Positions 20,373 through 32,264 of a stretch of DNA of 64,000 bases are shown here, one piece after another. The stretch is from contig JABMLP010000013.1 in the NCBI GenBank assembly GCA_013176395.1, forward strand, positions 1,054,001 to 1,118,000. The letters run 5' to 3'. The stretch comes from Venturia oleaginea. Its lineage: Eukaryota; Ascomycota; Dothideomycetes; Venturiales; Venturiaceae. Every line of letters starts with the position of its first letter. Positions within the stretch are counted from its first letter, which is position 1. Made by a program: the position numbers and the translations under genes. Below the pieces are notes generated by a model, which made no database searches, was not told where the DNA came from, and saw only the letters and a program-made list of their open reading frames with translations.

Positions 20373-21987
20373 ATGGGTGCAGAGAGACTTCCAGTAACAG
20401 CCACTTTGCGAAAGAAGGTGCTGCGAGTTCTGTTCATATCTTTATTACTCGATCTAGTAAGTTTGAGCGCGAACGTACACACAAGCGAGCGCTGATATGG
20501 GCCGCGCAATAGATTTCCTTCACCTTTATCCTCCCTCTATTCCCGAAACTCCTCGATTTTTACCGCACACTCGAGATCGAGAAGACAGACCAGAATACAC
20601 TGCTGAAACGCGTGTTCGGCGGTCTGAACGCATACAAGAACTCGTTCTCGAAACCAATCAATGATCGCTACGACATTGTCCTTCTCGGAGGAGCACTTGG
20701 ATCTCTCTTCTCATTATGCCAGGCGATTGCCTCTCCGGTCATTGGCAGACTGAGCGACAGTCATGGACGTAGGACAGCATTGCTATACAGTATGGTGGGA
20801 AACATCCTGTCCGTTGCGCTCTGGGTGGCAGCCGTGGACTTCAGGACATTCCTCGCCAGCCGAATCGTTGGCGGACTGAGCGAAGGAAACGTACAACTGG
20901 CCACAGCAATCGCCACGGATATATCCTCTGACGAGCAGCGAGGCGCAACGATGGCATTGGTGGGAGCTTGCTTTAGCATTGCCTTCACCTTTGGCCCAGC
21001 CCTCGGAGCAGCTCTGTCAAACATTACGACATTCGCAGCAAATCCATTCGCAACAGCTGCTGGCTTCTCTCTACTCCTCATCGTTACGGAAACCGTATAC
21101 CTTTACTTCTGCCTACCCGAGACCCTCCCAATCTCCGAAGAATGGATGTCAGACGAGGACCCAAAGACGAACAGCCACACCAATGGCAATGGCCTCCTCC
21201 ATTCGAACGGCAAAGCTACACGCGCGAGGAGCCCTGTTAGAGGCAAGAGTCCTGCAAGAGGCAGAAGCCCGGCAAAGCAAAAGTCCCGAGCCGGGTCGAT
21301 CCATAAACCAGTCGTCCGAACAAACTCCCATACCATCCTCAACCTCACCCATTTCAGCTTCATCCTATTCTTCAGCGGCATGGAATTCTCTCTGCCATTC
21401 ATGACCTGGGACCTCTTTCAATACACTTCCTCTCAGAGCGGGCGACTTCTGGGATTCATTGGATTGATTGCTAGTATAGTGCAGGGAGGATTTGTGCGGA
21501 GGTTTCACCCTCTGAGGGTTGTGCAGACGGGTGTGGTTGCTTGTGCTATTGCATTCATTCTTCTTGGGAGACTACAAACGCAGGCAGGTCTTTACGGTGC
21601 TGCCTCTCTTTTGGCTGTTACCAGCGGAACAGTCGTCACGGGTCTCAACTCGCTAAGTTCGTTCGAAGCGAACGCTGGAGAGCGCGGTGGTAAATTGGGG
21701 AACCACAGGAGTTTTGGTAAGTCTTTCACCGGCATCAAAGATGCAGAATGTAATGCTAATTCTTCGGAACAGGTCAAATTGGCCGTGCTCTTGGCCCTCT
21801 CATTTTCTGCACCCTTTACTGGTGGGCAGGTAGGGAGTTTGCCTATACAGTTGGTGGTGCAGGCATCATCGCGGTTTGTGGACTTGTCTTTGGCGCATTG
21901 AAAATGCCGCCTGGGACGAAGATGAAGAAGAAGGTCAGGCCTGTTGTTAAGCAGCAGGATACTTCTTTTGAGGCTGTCAAGGCTTAA
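20373..21987 (+). CDS. MFS transporter, DHA1/TetA-like
   Basis: Exons 20373-20456, 20513-21716 and 21773-21987 give 500 residues. The first exon adds MGAERLPVTATLRKKVLRVL and the start of TM1; the third restores the end (FGQIGRALGPLIFCTLYWWA onward to KQQDTSFEAVKA). Motif A is present as GRLSDSHGRRTAL between TM2 and TM3, and RIVGGLSEGNVQLATAI and PALGAALS fit TM4-TM5. Between the two six-helix halves is a hydrophilic loop with SPVRGKSPARGRSPAKQKS. The fold and motif A indicate a proton-coupled antiporter or uniporter; the substrate is not evident. The C-terminal tail is cytosolic. Confidence 0.9.
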
Positions 21988-22791
21988 TTGTTGCTCCGAT
22001 TTCTGTTTGTCATAATAGGGCGTTTTCTTGGATAGGTGGAAACTTGCTATTTAGTGGAGTCTCTTGGATGATACGAATGGGACTGTATGAGGTATGTAGG
22101 TGGAAGGATGGAGTTTGGAACTTATATGTCCCTATCACGCATTTTCTGGCGTTTGTATATCGGTGTTTACAATGTAGTATATGGGAGTTGGAATCCATGA
22201 TGAGCGTGCGCAGTTGAGTTTTGGACCACAATTGAAATCTTTTGACAACTGTACTTCAGAATCTGAATCCCTGCCATTTTGTTGAATCAAAAGTACTAGG
22301 AATCAAGCGATATCAATCTCGGGTTGGAAGTCTCTTTGTCGGTTTGTTGAGATGTACCTCATGTATGATTTTGGTTTCAATCCGGGAGATTAATCGGACT
22401 GAAAAATGAGGAGCACGGCTTTGGAGATAATGAGAGATAGAAGGGGCAAAGTTGCATTTTGCTACATAAAATGCAAAGAAGGCTGTAAAGAAAGTCCAGC
22501 GTCTCCTCATACTCGCTTGCTGATTCTCTATACCTGAGCCCAAATGGGAAAAGGTATTCAGCTTGTAGCAGGAATTCTGGAATAGGTACAAACTCGTCCT
22601 TGAGGAACAGAATAGTTTCTTACCGCTCATACCTGCGAAGCTCGACATCTTACGCTCGGTGTTGCCCTTAGTTTGAGTCGATGTTACCTCGACCGTGAGA
22701 AGAGCTTCCTCGGCCATCACGTTGGGGACTTTCCTTCGACTTGCGGTGCCAGCCTGACCATCATGTCAGCTCAGTTTACCAACGCCTTAAG
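21988..22791. other. convergent 3' region of MFS and Bet5 genes
   Basis: This holds the 3' flanks of two convergent genes. A minus-strand frame (22313-22720) is open for about 135 residues but resembles no family; part of it could be an extra terminal exon of Bet5. Confidence 0.4.
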
Positions 22792-23451
22792 CTAGAACGG
22801 TGGCCTATTCGCAACATTAGAAGATGGGCCTCCAAGAAGTATACGAAAACATACGACAAAACGCTCCAATGCTTGCTCGAAAAGCTCGTTGGCCACGCCC
22901 ACACCTCCACTATGCTCAATAGGAGAAAGGGGATTTTTGACCACGTATTCCACAAACAAGTTAGCCCATATCTGATGTAATGCGACTCTCAGGTTGTTCG
23001 TCTTCGTGTCTGTAACCATGACGAATTTCATCTTGGTCGGTGTCTCGTAGTAGTGAAGTTTGTATTCGGCAGTGCGATATGATATGAAGCTAGTTGTCGG
23101 ATTATGAGTGTCTGTCCAAGATTCGGGCTGTCTGGCGCATTTTACCTGTTGTCCTCTCCACCGATGTTCCTGACGATGTTCCGAAGGGAGAAGACGACGC
23201 CGAAAATAAGTTTGGCGTCATCTTCCCGCGATAGAGCTTTTCGGCCACCAATCATGGTGCCATCGTTGCTCACAGTGCTGATATCTGATTGAGGTCGTTG
23301 GCTTTTGGTGGAGGTGGAAATGGGTCGAGGTGTCCATCGTCGCGAGTATACACATTCGGCTATGTTATGTCAGCTGTTGACGAGCACTTGGAAGTCTACC
23401 AAATCCTTACTTACTATGCCTATCGAATATATGGAACGAGTAGATGACCAT
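22792..23451 (-). CDS. BET5: TRAPP complex subunit Bet5
   Basis: Minus-strand exons 23451-23415, 23359-23146 and 23089-22792 give 182 residues when the last frame is read to its stop. The start MVIYSFHIFDRHTECVYSRR is the longin-fold opening of Bet5/TRAPPC1. DDAKLIFGVVFSLRNIVRNI, SFISYRTAEYKLHYYETPTK and FVMVTDTKTNNLRVALHQIW, then NPLSPIEHSGGVGVANELFE, are conserved along the family. It is a core subunit of TRAPP, the tethering complex and Ypt1/Rab1 exchange factor acting on ER-to-Golgi vesicles. About 40 residues of Ser/Arg-rich insert follow strand 2, as in filamentous fungi. The last residues (after ERFV) may instead be replaced by a further exon, since a GTATGT donor follows. Confidence 0.9.
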
Positions 23452-23666
23452 GTTTGGGGTACTCGAGCATCAGCATGTGGAATTGACGTTGTAGTGGTCT
23501 AGGGAGAGAGACCCCAGCAATTCGCCCCGAGGCGCTGGTACCCCAGTAACTTCTAGCGTGTTCGGACCCCTCATTGATTCACCCCGCGAGGGAGTGTGCT
23601 AACTTCTTTCACAACGGCTTTCTAACGTGCATATCCTTATCACTAAGAGCCAAGAATCCTTACACC

Positions 23667-26188
23667 ATGGCTGAATCTCCAAATGACCCAGCCAAACTCG
23701 AGGCAGTTGAGAAGAAAGCTGAGCAACATGGCATTGTCCCATCTCGGAACATCACTCTGGACGTGCCAGACACTGTGCCAAAAGATAGTGGCCGGCCTGC
23801 TGCTATCAAGCACATGTAAATTGAACAATTATTTGAGCTGGGCTGACATTGATTGCTAATGGGACATTTGCACAGGTCTGCGCCGGCATATCAGAGTCCA
23901 TTGCGACACCATACCAGAATCCCCTCCCGCACCAATAAACGACCCGTGAAGGTCCGTCTTTGCTCACGCAGACTTCTTCTTCTCGAGCTAAACACCGATC
24001 CAGGAAACCCTCAATGCCAGGTCAGAATACAGCAATAGCGGGGATGATGGCACAGCCGAGCATCGTATCAACCAATACTTGATCAAAGACGAGATAGGGA
24101 GAGGTTCGTTTGGCGCAGTACACCTGGCAGTGGACCAGTTCGGATACGAATATGTAAGAACTCTGGGGAAACTTGCATAAGGCTCTTGAACGTCTCCTAC
24201 AGGTGCCCGGGAGTATGAAGAAAAGCCACTAACAGGTCTCGGTGCTTGTAGGCAGTGAAGGAGTTCTCCAAATCCAGATTGCGCAAACGGGCGCAATCCA
24301 ACCTCCTTAGACGAACGAACGGACCTCGCGTCCCTGGCCACTTCATAGCTGGAAAAGGCTTCAACTCGCCGCTACATCGTGCAGAGTCTGGAAAGCTCAA
24401 TCACTCAGTGGATCTGATTCGAGAAGAGATTGCGATCATGAAGAAATTAAGCCATCCGAATGTTGTCAGCCTAGTGGAAGTGTTAGACGATCCGGAAGAA
24501 GACTCCCTCTACATGGTCATGGAGATGTGCAAAAAGGGGGTGGTCATGAAAGTTGGACTGGAGAACAAAGCTGATCCATACGACGAAGAGCGCTGCCGAC
24601 ATTGGTTCCGAGACATGATTCTAGGTATGGAATACTGTGAGTTCAGATCCCTCACAAAAGAATCAACATCTCATGCGAGGATTATCAGTGCATGCTCAAG
24701 GCATCGTTCATCGAGACATCAAGCCGGACAATTGTTTGATCACAGCAGACGACGTTCTGAAGTTCGTTGATTTTGGAGTGTCGGAAATGTTTGAGAAAGA
24801 CTCCGATATGAACACGGCAAAATCTGCTGGCTCGCCAGCCTTCATGCCACCTGAACTTTGTGTTGCAAAACACGGAGAAGTTTCTGGTCGAGCTGCTGAT
24901 ATATGGTCGATGGGCGTCACTCTCTATTGCTTGCGTTACGGAGCAATCCCATTCGAGAGGACCCAGCTGCTGGATCTATATGAGGCAATCAGGGTAGATG
25001 AAATCGACTTAGGGGAATCATGTCCTCCTGATTTTCGGGATCTCATGACCCGAATATTGAACAAAGATCCACATAAGCGAATGGTGATGGAGGAGCTTCG
25101 AGTAGGTTTTAGTGTCAATTCAAGTCCATCTTGTCACTCACTCGCATCAGGACCATCCGTGGGTGACGAAAGGAGGCACCGATCCTTTGCTTTCAAAGGA
25201 AGAAAATACTGCGCATTTGATCGAGGCGCCCACTGAGGAAGAGCTCGACAACGCTATCACAGGGAACATGGGTCATCTCATGGTCGTCGTAAGTTTTGGA
25301 GTACTTTGGTTCGAAATTTGGATGTCGAATATCGGGTACTAACCACTAGCCTAGATGAAGGCAGTCAAAAGGTTTAAGCAACTTCTTGTGCGAAAACGAC
25401 CTGAACTTATGGAAGGTATATTTGGTCGAGCTTCGAGATTTGTCCAGCCACCTCTCAGCATGAACCCCATGCATCGGACCAAAAGTGACAATACGGCCAA
25501 CAGAATACATACCGAACAAGCATTGACAGTTGAAGGATTACATCGGGAGATTCCCATAAGCAGAAGATCTGGAGCGACTTCCAAAGGGTCTTGCTGCCGA
25601 AAAAGAGTCAAGTCGGCTTGGAGGCTTTGATCAAGATGCACCTTCTCCTGGGGAGCAAACTATGGAACGTGTAGAGAGCGGAAAGGGCCATGCCCACGAC
25701 CCTCTCGAAGATACTCTATTACTCGGCATCGGAGCTGGCGGGGATAATATGGCTCCTGATGCGGGGGAGTTCAGTGCCGTCAGCGAATCTCCTGGCGCTG
25801 TCGAAGGCAATATCTACGAAATGGTAACCATAATTGTTCTCTACCACATGCATGAACCACGATTGATAATACTCGATAGGCCTACCAAGAGGAGCTCGAA
25901 AGGATTGTGGCTAGGCAAGAGTCCCAGAAGCCTACGATATACCTCACAAGACGGGTCGAGAACAGTAAAAAAGTGCGTGCGCTTGACCACATCGCCGACA
26001 TGCGAAGCCTACCATCTGGACTCTCTTCGAGAATCTCTTCTGGGCTGTCGTCAAGCTCCGGCTTCAAGAAACTTGTAGAAGATGCAAAGGCTAAAGTGGA
26101 AGACGCAAAGGCTAAAGTGGAAGACGCAAAGACGAAGGCAGGAGACATCAAAGACAATGTGATGTCATCCAAAGCCGACGAGACCTGA
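23667..26188 (+). CDS. CaMKK/Sak1-type serine/threonine kinase
   Basis: Exons 23667-23815, 23876-23951, 24004-24153, 24252-24636, 24689-25101, 25151-25288, 25355-25484, 25561-25823 and 25880-26188 give about 670 residues. The kinase domain has EIGRGSFGAVHL (residue about 104), YAVKEFSKSRLRKRAQ, an RP-type insert as in CaMK kinases, EEIAIMKKLSHPNVV, HRDIKPDN (about 262), DFGVSEMF, AGSPAFMPPEL and WSMGVTLY. This matches Sak1/Tos3/Elm1 and fission-yeast Ssp1, kinases that phosphorylate the activation loop of Snf1/AMPK. The C-terminus carries three VEDAKAK-like heptads. The 25485-25560 intron is inferred only because the frames on either side disagree; a frameshift is the alternative. Confidence 0.88.
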
Positions 26189-27536
26189 TAGATTCAGCGT
26201 GGCCTCACGGGCCTTGGTTTCATTACAGTTGTCAAAGGTATGTTCACTCTTTTTGATTCATTTTTGCAAGGCCAATAAGTCCTTCGCTCCGAACCATTTC
26301 CCAGCAGGTGTGAAGTCACAGTATATCTCCCCCGACATTCGACTCCTTTTGTGGGGAGCATTGGTTCAGAGACGTCCCAAAATTTTGGCAAGGTCGTTTT
26401 CGTTTACCAGTATTGCCCGTTTTTCCATTTGCTGCAGCGCCCACGTACACAGAAAACTGCACAATCGGACCTTTCACTTCTGCTTTTGCTTTCACCCATC
26501 GTCTGTTGTCGTACATCGATGTGCCGTTCCCACAGGAAACTCCGCCGACGCTTCGACGTCCGGCAGCTTCTCGTTCTTGATTGGGATTGGAACCCTGGCA
26601 CCAATTTCTGCGCTGCTCCCCAAGCCTGCAACTACCAGATGACACCAGTTCGTTCTTCGCTGTTCGTGTTGGCGCACCCTGCTGACAACTACTCCGCTAG
26701 AATGCCTTTACAAAGTTCACATTTGAAGTCGCCTAGAAAACCACAGTCGATTAGAATCTCGCCTGAAAGATTGGACTCTCAGCAAAACACATTGCGCGAC
26801 ACGCGAACAGGTGTTTCTTGCCGTTTTCGGGACTGATCTGACGTAAAGCTCAGACAAAACTACAGCATTTGATAGGTCAGGTAATCCCAGTTGACTGTCA
26901 GCCCATGGCTGGATCGCCAGAGAGTGCATATTGCGGCATTTTTATTATATCCTTTCACGTTGCCACGAGTACTCTTTTTGGCCGAGCCAGGTAGCTGGAG
27001 GATGAAGACAAGCTTTCGCAAGCCGTTCATAGCATGGTTAGGATTGGAGAAGCTGTAAGCCAAGAATTGCATACTGCATGATGCAGTAGCTCGATGGCCA
27101 ATGACGGCTTGAAGGATGGAGCTTACCCTGTCTGCAGCACATGGGACAACCCTTAGCCAGAGTGAAAGAGGTTGAACTTTGTACCCGAGGGATTGGTATC
27201 GAGTCCTGCTGGCGGCTTGTTTCACTCCGTCGGTAAAACTCGGTTATCCCGATGGGGACAAGCTGGAACTTTGGCAAAAGCGGAGAGCGTGCAGGTGTGC
27301 TCTCATATAACATAGCGGGGCTGTAAATCATTTCCTTTGCTTTCTGCGTCTGATAACCGTAGTACCGTTTCCCAATAGAGTTCTTCCATTCATATTTGAT
27401 CTCCACCATCTCACACTCCTTTCATCATATTTAACCCAATGCAAGTACACCACATTAACATCAACATCCGCCGAGAATAACCGCACCAAACAGGGCCCAC
27501 CCGATAATCCTCGGGACTCATTCCGTTCGAAATACT
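26189..27536. other. intergenic region, no gene supported
   Basis: Many overlapping open frames occur on both strands (up to 161 residues) but none has a family motif or a consistent set of splice sites. It contains the 3' flanks of two convergent genes. Confidence 0.45.
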
Positions 27537-27805
27537 TTAGGTAACCGAGGAGCACTTGGCATGTGAATGTTCTGGCCCTTTCCACCAGCAAATATCGCCA
27601 AAGTTTTTGCAAGGGAATTTCTAATTTAGGTAGATAAGTAAGGTGCTTATACCTAGTGAGAATGAAGTTCACCTACGTGATCGCATACGACGTAGCTTTT
27701 TGGGCCTTTGAGACTAGAGCACGAGCCGTCGAGTGCACTGCAGGTACCGTAGTAGGAGAAGACGGGCGTCGAGAGCACGGCGAGAATGGCGAGGGAAAGC
27801 TTCAT
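27537..27805 (-). CDS. six-cysteine small secreted protein, 70 residues
   Basis: Minus-strand exons 27805-27677 and 27620-27537 flank a 56-bp intron (GTAGGT donor, AATTAG acceptor). MKLSLAILAVLSTPVFS is a signal peptide. The mature part of about 53 residues has six evenly spread Cys: YYGTCSALDGSCSSLKGPK, SYVVCDHKFPCKNFGDICWW and EHSHAKCSSVT. Without splicing only the first three Cys would be kept in a 50-residue product, so the intron is supported by the recovered Cys pattern. Size, secretion and three likely disulfides resemble fungal antimicrobial peptides or effectors, but I recognise no family. A TATATAAG element at 27897-27904 on the minus strand lies about 95 bp upstream. Confidence 0.72.
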
Positions 27806-27896
27806 GGTGATGGTGTTGATTTTACTGGATGTTGGTAAGGAGGAGGTAGAGAAGTACGAATGACAATGTTGTGTATTCTAACAGGACGATAGCAAG

Positions 27897-27904
27897 CTTA
27901 TATA
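27897..27904 (-). promoter_or_regulatory. TATA box of the six-cysteine gene
   Basis: TATATAAG on the minus strand, about 95 bp upstream of the ATG at 27805. A strong TATA element suits an inducible gene; that is inference. Confidence 0.5.
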
Positions 27905-27905
27905 G

Positions 27906-29077
27906 ATAGCTACGTCTGAGCTTAGCTAGGCATTTCCTTGTAATACGATACTACATTCTTTGGGGAGCGGAGGTGAACAATCTTGGTTGAATTTCGACAG
28001 CGCGGCGAAGCGGCTTGGATGATGTGGCACCTTGTAGCCAAGCATATAAATTCTGACGCCTAGATGGACCCAAGTTGAAGATATGGACTGCATACCAGCT
28101 TCTCGCGTCATCTGTAGTTGAATACATTGTGCCGTTCGATTGGACAGAAAATATCATGAGAATGCGGAATGGAACATAGATGCGCGCATGAACAGACGGA
28201 CAGTCAGCACAATCATCGATCAAGTTGCCGCTCGCTCCTTCAGGGATTTGAGGCAGCGCATGTCTGCATTGCATGCGTTACACGAGATGTGAGATCGGCG
28301 GCTATCAAAGGTGGAATTCTGAACAGCGACGGCGGATGTTGTTGATGATGCTGTGTGGTAATGATTTAGGAAATATGGTGGTGTAATAGGGATGGAAACA
28401 CGCAGTAGTAGTAATTTACTATCGTGTATGGTCAGTGCCGATGACGACCTGAAAAGTACTCCCAGTCACGATCTCCTCCGAAGTTATCACAGCGGCCGGA
28501 TGACTAGCTCGCACAATAGTAGGTATTTTACTTCGATGAATAATAGAATAACAGCTGCGGCCCGGACTTTGGTAGAATATTATGGAAAGTTAATAAATCC
28601 CTCACCCTCAGGGCACTCACGAATATTCTTCTTCGTGTATTGCGACGTGCACCAATCCACTCGCCAGCTGTGTCCTTGTCGCACCCAAAAGTCGTCATCT
28701 ACTGTACGCGCAAAAGTATCTCGCAGCCGAGCACACCTGTCCTCCAGCTTTACCCTATCCTCCGTCACCTCTCTGCTACAAGCTTTCTCTTCCCAGCCCA
28801 GCCCAGCCCAGCCTGCTTCACTCTCCACTCGACCTGGACTTCTCTCTCGCTTTGTAATCCCAAACCATTCCAAATTTCCGCCCGGCGCGCTCATATAACG
28901 CGCGACTTCTGGGACCGCCTTGCTGGAGGTCCGTCTTGCCCGTCTCACAACGCCGTTTTGAACCTCTCCTAATATTGAGACCTGGGTTCGCCCCAGCTAT
29001 ATATCTACGCCGTCACAATAGAACAGCTTCCATACGGAAGCCTGCGATAACCAGACCCACATTAGCGGCCCAAGGAC
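27906..29077. other. intergenic region and 5' leader of the HAL4-type kinase
   Basis: No gene is recognised. From about 28600 the plus strand is pyrimidine-rich (CTCTCC and CAGCCCAGCC runs), as expected of a fungal 5' leader, so the kinase transcript probably has a long untranslated region. Confidence 0.45.
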
Positions 29078-30691
29078 ATGTCTACACAATCCGAACCTCC
29101 ATCGAAGCCTTTCCCCGCACAAAAGCTGCAAGCGTCCTCGGCTTCTTCGGCATCCGTCAGCTCACAGGATGGCAATTCACCTAGTCCCACTGCCCAGGGC
29201 AGTACGATAACACTGGTTGAGGCAAATGCACATGGCGAACCACGTCGACCAGCTCCAGCCAAAAAACCAACCATGACATCTAGGATAAGCGGTGTCTTCG
29301 GGCGTCGCCCAACCTCTGAAGTCGCTACTTCACGAGACGCCTCCAAGGCTCAACTCGCGGACAAGATGAAGGACATGAGCGTCAATGAGGGGCAAACACC
29401 CGTACGCAACGGATCAACTGGCAGCACTTCTGTGCCTTCGCGACAGACTTCTCATGCTACGAAAACGACCGGACTTGCCGCGGAAACAAAGTCGAAAGCC
29501 CCGTCGACGGACAACCGGAAGCTCGACGACCATGGCCAGCCCATGCGATTTTGGATGACTCCGGACGGCTTACACGAACATCAGCTCAAAGTTACGAAGC
29601 GAAACCAGAAGCTCAAGGATATGCTGCGGAATTTCTTCGAGAAGAAAGAGAAGCCGCACGATGGTGAAGCACCTCTCACGCTCATGGCCGACTGGGTGGC
29701 ACAGAAGCGAACAGAAGAGAAGGCTGTTCCGGAAACAAGAGCTGGTCCAACATCTTCACAAACTCTAGTGCAGAAATACGGCAAGTGTCAGGAAATTGTG
29801 GGGCATGGTGCTTTCGGTATTGTCCGCGTTGCTCACAAGACAGACTCTAAGGATCCGAAGCGGGAACAGCTCTTCGCGGTGAAGGAATTCCGGCAGCGAC
29901 CTGGCGAATCGGCCAAGAAATACCAGAAGCGCCTCACGTCAGAGTTCTGCCTCTCGTCATCTATGCAACATCCGAACGTTATTCACACTCTGGATCTCCT
30001 TCAAGACGACAAGGGTGACTATTGTGAAGTCATGGAATACTGTGCCGGTGGAGATTTATATACCCTCATCTTGGCCGCCGGGAGTCTCGAGGTTCTGGAG
30101 GCCGACTGCTATTTCAAGCAGCTCATGCGTGGTGTTGAATACATGCATGAAATGGGCGTAGCTCACCGTGATTTAAAGCCGGAGAACTTGCTACTTACAC
30201 AGCATGGGGCCCTCAAGATAACTGACTTTGGAAATGGCGAATGCTTCCGCATGGCTTGGGAACGTGAAGCTCATATGACGGCTGGCCTCTGCGGTTCTGC
30301 TCCGTACATTGCGCCGGAAGAATACGTCGAGAAGGAATTTGATCCCCGCGCAGTTGATGCTTGGGCTTGTGGCATTATCTACATGGCAATGCGGACAGGA
30401 CGTCACCTTTGGCGAGTTGCTCAGAAAGATGAAGATGAATTTTTCACTCGATATCTTGAAGACCGCAAACAGGAAGCTGGTTTCAGACCCATTGAAGTCT
30501 TGCGAAGGGTGAGTTCCTTCATACATGAGATATTTATTTCGATGACTGACAATACTCAGCGACAATGTCGAAATGTCATCTACTCTATTCTCGACCCAAA
30601 TCCAGTACGCCGCCTCACGGCTCATCAAATTCTCCAGTCCGAATGGATCAAGGAAGTGAAAGTCTGCAAAGCAGGTAACGAAGGCTTCTGA
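29078..30691 (+). CDS. HAL4: HAL4/SAT4-type serine/threonine kinase
   Basis: Exons 29078-30508 and 30560-30691 (51-bp intron) give 520 residues. The first 240 residues are Ser/Thr/Pro-rich and disordered, with RISGVFGRRPTSE and MRFWMTPDGLHEHQLKVTKR as islands. The kinase domain begins GHGAFGIVRVAHK (about 241), with FAVKEFRQRPGESAKKYQKR, SSMQHPNVIHTLDLLQD, HRDLKPENLLL (about 363), DFGNGECFRMAWE and GSAPYIAPEEY. DFGNGE and the extended FRQRPGES loop are typical of the fungal Npr1/Hal4/Hal5 group. In yeast Hal4 stabilises the Trk potassium transporters at the plasma membrane and so controls salt tolerance; the same role here is by homology. Confidence 0.88.
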   Translation: MSTQSEPPSKPFPAQKLQASSASSASVSSQDGNSPSPTAQGSTITLVEANAHGEPRRPAPAKKPTMTSRISGVFGRRPTSEVATSRDASKAQLADKMKDMSVNEGQTPVRNGSTGSTSVPSRQTSHATKTTGLAAETKSKAPSTDNRKLDDHGQPMRFWMTPDGLHEHQLKVTKRNQKLKDMLRNFFEKKEKPHDGEAPLTLMADWVAQKRTEEKAVPETRAGPTSSQTLVQKYGKCQEIVGHGAFGIVRVAHKTDSKDPKREQLFAVKEFRQRPGESAKKYQKRLTSEFCLSSSMQHPNVIHTLDLLQDDKGDYCEVMEYCAGGDLYTLILAAGSLEVLEADCYFKQLMRGVEYMHEMGVAHRDLKPENLLLTQHGALKITDFGNGECFRMAWEREAHMTAGLCGSAPYIAPEEYVEKEFDPRAVDAWACGIIYMAMRTGRHLWRVAQKDEDEFFTRYLEDRKQEAGFRPIEVLRRVSSFIHEIFISMTDNTQRQCRNVIYSILDPNPVRRLTAHQILQSEWIKEVKVCKAGNEGF

Positions 30692-32264
30692 CAGGAGTGG
30701 GCGGAGTAAAATGCACAGCATTTGTTTCTCGCATTTCGGTCTTTGCTCTGCTCTGTTTGTCTTTGGTTTATGCTTATTCTACAAGTCTTCAAACCAAGGA
30801 ATCTCGCTGCCTTGCCGGGTCCTGACCGCATCACGAGCTCCGCCCATCACTTCGTTTCGGTTCGATTGTTCATACTACTACAGCCTTTGCAATTTCTCAT
30901 GGTGCTGTACTGCGCTCTTCACGAATTCCTTTTTTTCTATCTTACACGACGCAACAGCAGCGGCACATAGATTGTGGTTATTCCCTCACTTTTCTATTTG
31001 CACGGCGTTTGGTGTTCTTGGCTGTAACCTGTGTTTGCTCTCTTGGTGAGCATGATAGAAAAAAGATGTAGACGTGGATTGGGCTGGGTCGGGCTAGGTT
31101 GAGAGGATAGCGTTGAAAGACGGAAGAAGAATTGGGTCTTTGGCAAAGCAGACAGGCAGACAGCATCTTATGGCTTATTTAATGACCCCTTCCTTTGCTC
31201 TCGTGTTGGGATATGGTCTGCCGCTGTCTGAAGTCTGTTGATCACCTCCTCACTGCGCAGTGCACGGAAGTGCTGCGGTATTGCTACAGGCAATCTTCAC
31301 CATACATTCTTGGTTATTGTTTATGGCATCTATGTCAACCATAAGTTTCGAGGCTCATACTTCCAAGCTGGCTCTTGGCTAGGCTAGGGTGGAACATCAG
31401 TGCGCGACTACGGGGTATATAGCCCTAGTATCTTACCATGGTAGGCAGTAGCCTCGCAAAAGGAATGAAAGGCCGACGACGCTCGGAAACATCAATCCAA
31501 GCTATTCCAAGCACTACTTAGCAATAGTCTTGGAAGCGCCTTGGTAAATGAGCTATGGATGCAATTGTGCCTTCAAAGTAATGGGCCTCTTTAGATGGAG
31601 CCTTGAAGCCTGAACAGCCCGCTAGGCTTCAGTTGATGCTTGTTGATTGGCTGGTGGAATATGTTTTGATCTACGTCGGGCCTTCTGAGTTTGTTGGTTG
31701 AGGTGCTTGCACCGAGTCTTGGATGGATTTGGTTCTTATCTTTGAGGTTGTTATATCGACATGAATATCCAGTAGTATTTATCGCAACTCTCTTCGTCCA
31801 CAGAACTCAACAAATGATCGAAATGGAAAAGAAGGACTATCGATAATCGGGACGTTAAAGAAATACAGTGCAGCTTCAGACGTATCTCAAAAATATGTGC
31901 AAACTTAAAGGTGTGTCTTTGTCAAATATGGTATCGCTGATCCTGGTGTGGCGCATATCATGGTCGGATAGCTGCACCGGGTAACAGCAGTCGCAGAGAC
32001 TCCCGAGGTCGACGTTTCAAAATTTGAATACAAGAAATGCGACTGATAGTCTTCTGATCACGGAATGCCCATCTCGATTAAGGGTCTTAACCGCCGCAGT
32101 GGAGGAGGTGAAATGTGTCAAGATTGCAGCAATATCGGTGAAGGATAAGAACAGCACAGAACACCTTTCTCTCCCAAACACTCTGCTGTGTGGATAAGCA
32201 GACATCTCTCTTCTCGCACGCTCAGTGGCTCGCCAGTCAAGAATGAAGGTGACTCTAGCAAGCG
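30692..32264. other. intergenic region, no gene seen
   Basis: 3' flank of the kinase and promoter of the SLP1 gene. Frames are short. A CT-rich stretch lies just before the SLP1 start. Confidence 0.5.

Noticed and set aside
22313..22720. 135-residue minus-strand frame downstream of Bet5
   Set aside because: It could only be a last exon of Bet5 through an intron of about 120 bp; no conserved sequence supports it.
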